Below are positions 61,701 to 64,000 of a stretch of DNA of 64,000 nt, piece by piece. Made by a program: the position numbers and the translations under genes. Numbering within the stretch: position 1 is the stretch's first letter; each line of letters starts with the position of its first letter. Origin of the DNA: Bugulina stolonifera (taxonomy: Eukaryota; Bryozoa; Gymnolaemata; Cheilostomatida; Bugulidae); NCBI GenBank assembly GCA_935421135.1, contig OW285190.1:8752501-8816500 (forward strand), written 5' to 3'. Below the pieces are notes generated by a model. It had not been told where the DNA came from. It did no database searches and was given only the letters and a program-made list of their open reading frames with translations.

Positions 61701-63298
61701 AGGCTCTAGGCTATAAGCTCATCACCACTCGGCAGTGTGAGTGGGAAGCGCGAGTTCGTTCGGATGTAGAAGTTAGGACATTTCTCGCCATCTTCTTTTC
61801 TTCTCTCTATCCGGAGAGGGGTTACGTCAACCTCGATAAGATAATCAATAACATTCGTAGTGGAGAGTACTATGGTTTAGTGGAGTGTGACATTTCCGTA
61901 CCCGAAGAGCTAAAAGCGAAGTTCTCTGAGATGGCACCTATTTTCAAGAATATAAACGTGGGAAGAGAACACCTTAGCGAACACATGCGCGCTTTTGCCG
62001 AACAGAACGGATTCTTGAAGAGACCTCAGCGAATGCTCGTGGGGAGTCTTTTTGGCGAGCGAATCACACTACTCTCCGATCTGGCTAGATGGTATCTAGA
62101 TCAAGGTTTGATAATTACCAGGATCTATCAGTTTGTTCACTTTATCCCACGAGCCATCTACAAAGACTTTGGTTCTTCGGTCTCAGACGCAAGAAGAGGT
62201 GGGGATGTGAACCCCGACCTGGCCCTCTTGGCCAGCACCAGCAAGCTCGTTGGGAATTCAGCCTACGGAAAGACCATAACAAATAAAGAGAAACATAAGA
62301 CTGTCAAGTATGTGGAGACAGTAGAGGAGGCGGCTGTCAAAGTGAGGAGTAGGCACTTTTCTAGTCTAAACGAAGTTGATGAAAACTACTTTGAGATAGA
62401 GCTTCACAAGAAAAAGGCAAGTGTTGACAATCTTTTTTTTTTTATTTTGATTCTTGATTTGACGAAACTTTTTCTGAGTGGTAGGGTAAACTCTCTCTCT
62501 CTCTTTCTTTCTTTTAGATTCGAATGGATGTTCCATCTGTCGTAGGATTCGTTATCCTCCAGAGAGCCAAGTTGAGAATGCTAGAATTCTACTACGACTT
62601 TATGGATAGGTAAGTAGAACTAGACTATACAAAGATTTTATCAAATCCTTCTCTATTTATTCTTTGGTGTCAACCCCAACCCCCCCCCCCCCCCCCCCCC
62701 CCCTACAACCCGTCCGTTTTATTTTCACAGATTCGTCAGCAGAGAGGACTTTGAGTACGTAGAAATGGACACGGATAGCGCTTACATGGCTCTGAGTGCT
62801 CGTAGTATAGATGAGGTCATCCGAAAAGATAAAAAAGAAGAGTTCTACAGAGAATATGGTAGATGGTTTCCCAGACCCTTCTGCGATAGGCACAAGGAAG
62901 ACTTTATCACGACCAAGGTGCTTGGCCAAGAGTGGGAGATGAGGGAATGTTGTGAGAAGGTGCAACGATACGAAACACGAACCCCCGGCCTGTTTAAGGA
63001 GGAGTTTCGGGGAGAGGGGGTCATCGCGCTCAACTCAAAAACATACTTTTGCTGGTCCGCTGATGGTGATAGCAAGTATAGCAGCAAAGGACTAAACAAA
63101 AGAGGAAACGCCCTAACCAAAGAGAAGTTCCTCTCCGTGCTCAGGACAGGGGAGTCGGTGAGAGGGGACAATCGGGGTTTTATCAGAAGAGGAAACCAAA
63201 CGTATAGCTACACCCAGCTAAAGACCGGACTCACCTACTTCTATGGTAAGCGGAAGGTTGCAGAAGACGGGGTGAGTACGAGTCCTATAGAATGCTAG
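58617..63298 (+). CDS. protein-primed-type family B DNA polymerase with zinc fingers
   Basis: Exons 58617-58635, 58734-62416, 62518-62609 and 62731-63298 give 1,453 aa. Residues 18-68 hold two C2H2 zinc fingers (C-x2-C-x12-H-x4-H). Cys283 in DKLCFFRCLA and His389 in ENHFSWI look like the dyad of an OTU-type cysteine protease domain; a third finger follows (C405, C408, H421, C423). Exonuclease motifs: YDIECF (470), GFNSQKYD (605), YNNLD (739-743). Polymerase motifs: A, DANALY (872); B, KLVGNSAYG (1177); C, DTDS (1278-1281); and KTY (1368-1370). All catalytic residues are present, so it should be active. This layout is that of polymerases of Polinton/adintovirus-like elements, which start DNA synthesis from a terminal protein. 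Intron 2 is GC-AG. The start comes from the in-frame ATG of the second leader exon; starting at 58826 would cut the first finger. A donor at 63272 and acceptor before 63602 could give another C-terminus. Confidence 0.9.
62680..62703 (+). repeat. 24-bp poly-C run in polymerase intron 3
   Basis: An uninterrupted C homopolymer 28 bp before the acceptor of exon 4, forming part of its pyrimidine tract. Length is uncertain because such runs are prone to sequencing and assembly error. Confidence 0.85.
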
Positions 63299-63419
63299 TA
63301 CTGATTTCTCGGAGATGAGACTACTTCATTCGATAAATTGGAGAGTAAACGAACAGTGCATCATAACCCTTGTACATATACCCGTATAATTTTTTTCACA
63401 TTCACTCTCTATTGTAAGG

Positions 63420-63476
63420 GGTCTCCGTCCTCAAAACGGAGGGTTTACCGGTTGTAGCCTTAAAACCGAGCAATAA
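63420..63476 (+). terminator. polyadenylation signal region of the polymerase gene
   Basis: A short hairpin (ctccgt...acggag, about 63422-63441) is followed by gagcaataaaacac with AATAAA at 63471, about 175 bp after the stop codon. This fits a eukaryotic 3' end. Confidence 0.5.
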
Positions 63477-63733
63477 AACACTAGCTAATACATTAAAAAC
63501 CATTTACCTCTCCAAACCAAAGGGGTAGACGATACTAGCGCAGCTTCCACTCATACTCACCCCTTATCAGTTCACATTTCTTCTATTGTCTTCATTCGTA
63601 GGTGGGGGGTGACATCGCACGCGCACGATGCGCTCTCTCCCTATCGGAGTTTGCTACCCGGGGGAAAGCGGACGCGGTGGTCAAAGAAATCGGTGGCGAG
63701 TCAACGACATCATCGTAGAGGCGGGTCTATTTG

Positions 63734-63736
<3 letters not shown>

Positions 63737-63818
<82 letters not shown>
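63737..63818 (+). repeat. GAT trinucleotide microsatellite
   Basis: About 27 uninterrupted GAT/ATG triplets ending in gatgatgacgatggcgatg. One frame reads poly-Asp and then DGDEKTSIHLSRLS; whether it is translated cannot be judged here. Confidence 0.9.
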
Positions 63819-63819
<1 letters not shown>

Positions 63820-64000
63820 CGATGGCGATGAGAAGACAAGCATCCATCTATCCCGTTTATCTATTTCTATTTCTACCCCTCCGAGCGATGATGTCGTCGG
63901 CTAACCTCCTCGCGAAGTCTACGGTTTGAAGCGCGGAAGAGCCACCGCCTTCACTTTCTCTCGCCGCTCGTCACGGGGACGGGCGATTCCCCTAGGGGAG

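Larger units (their letters stand above)
63299..64000. other. 3' flank of the polymerase gene, window edge
   Basis: Contains an AATAAA (63471-63476), a small hairpin and a GAT repeat. From about 63600 the DNA becomes GC-rich again. No further gene can be supported; an open frame dominated by poly-Met or poly-Asp is the GAT repeat. The element probably continues beyond the window. Confidence 0.5.

Noticed and set aside
63609..63929. Poly-Met or poly-Asp open frame at the right edge
   Set aside because: Generated by the GAT microsatellite; splice sites around it cannot be judged without the next sequence.

Overview
The window looks like nuclear DNA of a marine invertebrate animal. It is AT-rich, with GT-AG introns, tRNA-derived SINEs, solo LTRs and DNA transposons. 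A sponge is my best guess; the sequence alone does not prove it. No bacterial operons, rRNA or CRISPR arrays are visible.

Region 1 (about 2.9-42.5 kb) is a head-to-tail array of three complete genes for UNC-93-like (UNC93A-type) membrane proteins of the major facilitator fold. All are on the + strand and each has ten coding exons with conserved boundaries and phases. CDS spans are 2953-13708 (502 aa), 19020-25815 (476 aa) and 30527-42480 (500 aa). A fourth, broken copy keeps only the last exon near 52.47-53.36 kb and is split by a solo LTR. Copies 1 and 3 share a longer exon 6 that adds a hydrophobic stretch; copy 2 lacks it and has a SINE just upstream of the shortened exon.

The introns and intergenic DNA are full of repeats. 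The largest is a 4.2-kb minisatellite of about 150 x 28 bp in intron 2 of copy 3. Others are a CTG/CCG tract in intron 4 of copy 2, a 14-bp minisatellite, and a 114-122-bp satellite at 45-46 kb. There are also several solo LTRs with 4-bp target duplications, a hAT-like element with a perfect 8-bp duplication, and shorter inverted-repeat elements.

Region 2 (about 55.1-64.0 kb, running off the right edge) differs in base composition and gene style and appears to be an inserted self-replicating element. Two divergently transcribed, spliced genes flank a ~775-bp palindromic array of 31-bp units. On the right is a 1,453-aa protein-primed-type family B DNA polymerase with N-terminal zinc fingers, all exonuclease and polymerase motifs and a cysteine-protease-like N-terminal domain. 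On the left, on the minus strand, is a 406-aa nuclear-looking protein with two copies of a ~90-aa domain. I infer a replication accessory, perhaps single-strand binding, role for it. TATA-like boxes lie about 45-52 bp outside each end of the palindrome, so the array could be a two-way promoter, a replication origin, or both. The left flank carries four 104-bp tandem repeats and a very GC-rich block. No capsid, integrase or packaging gene is visible before the window ends.
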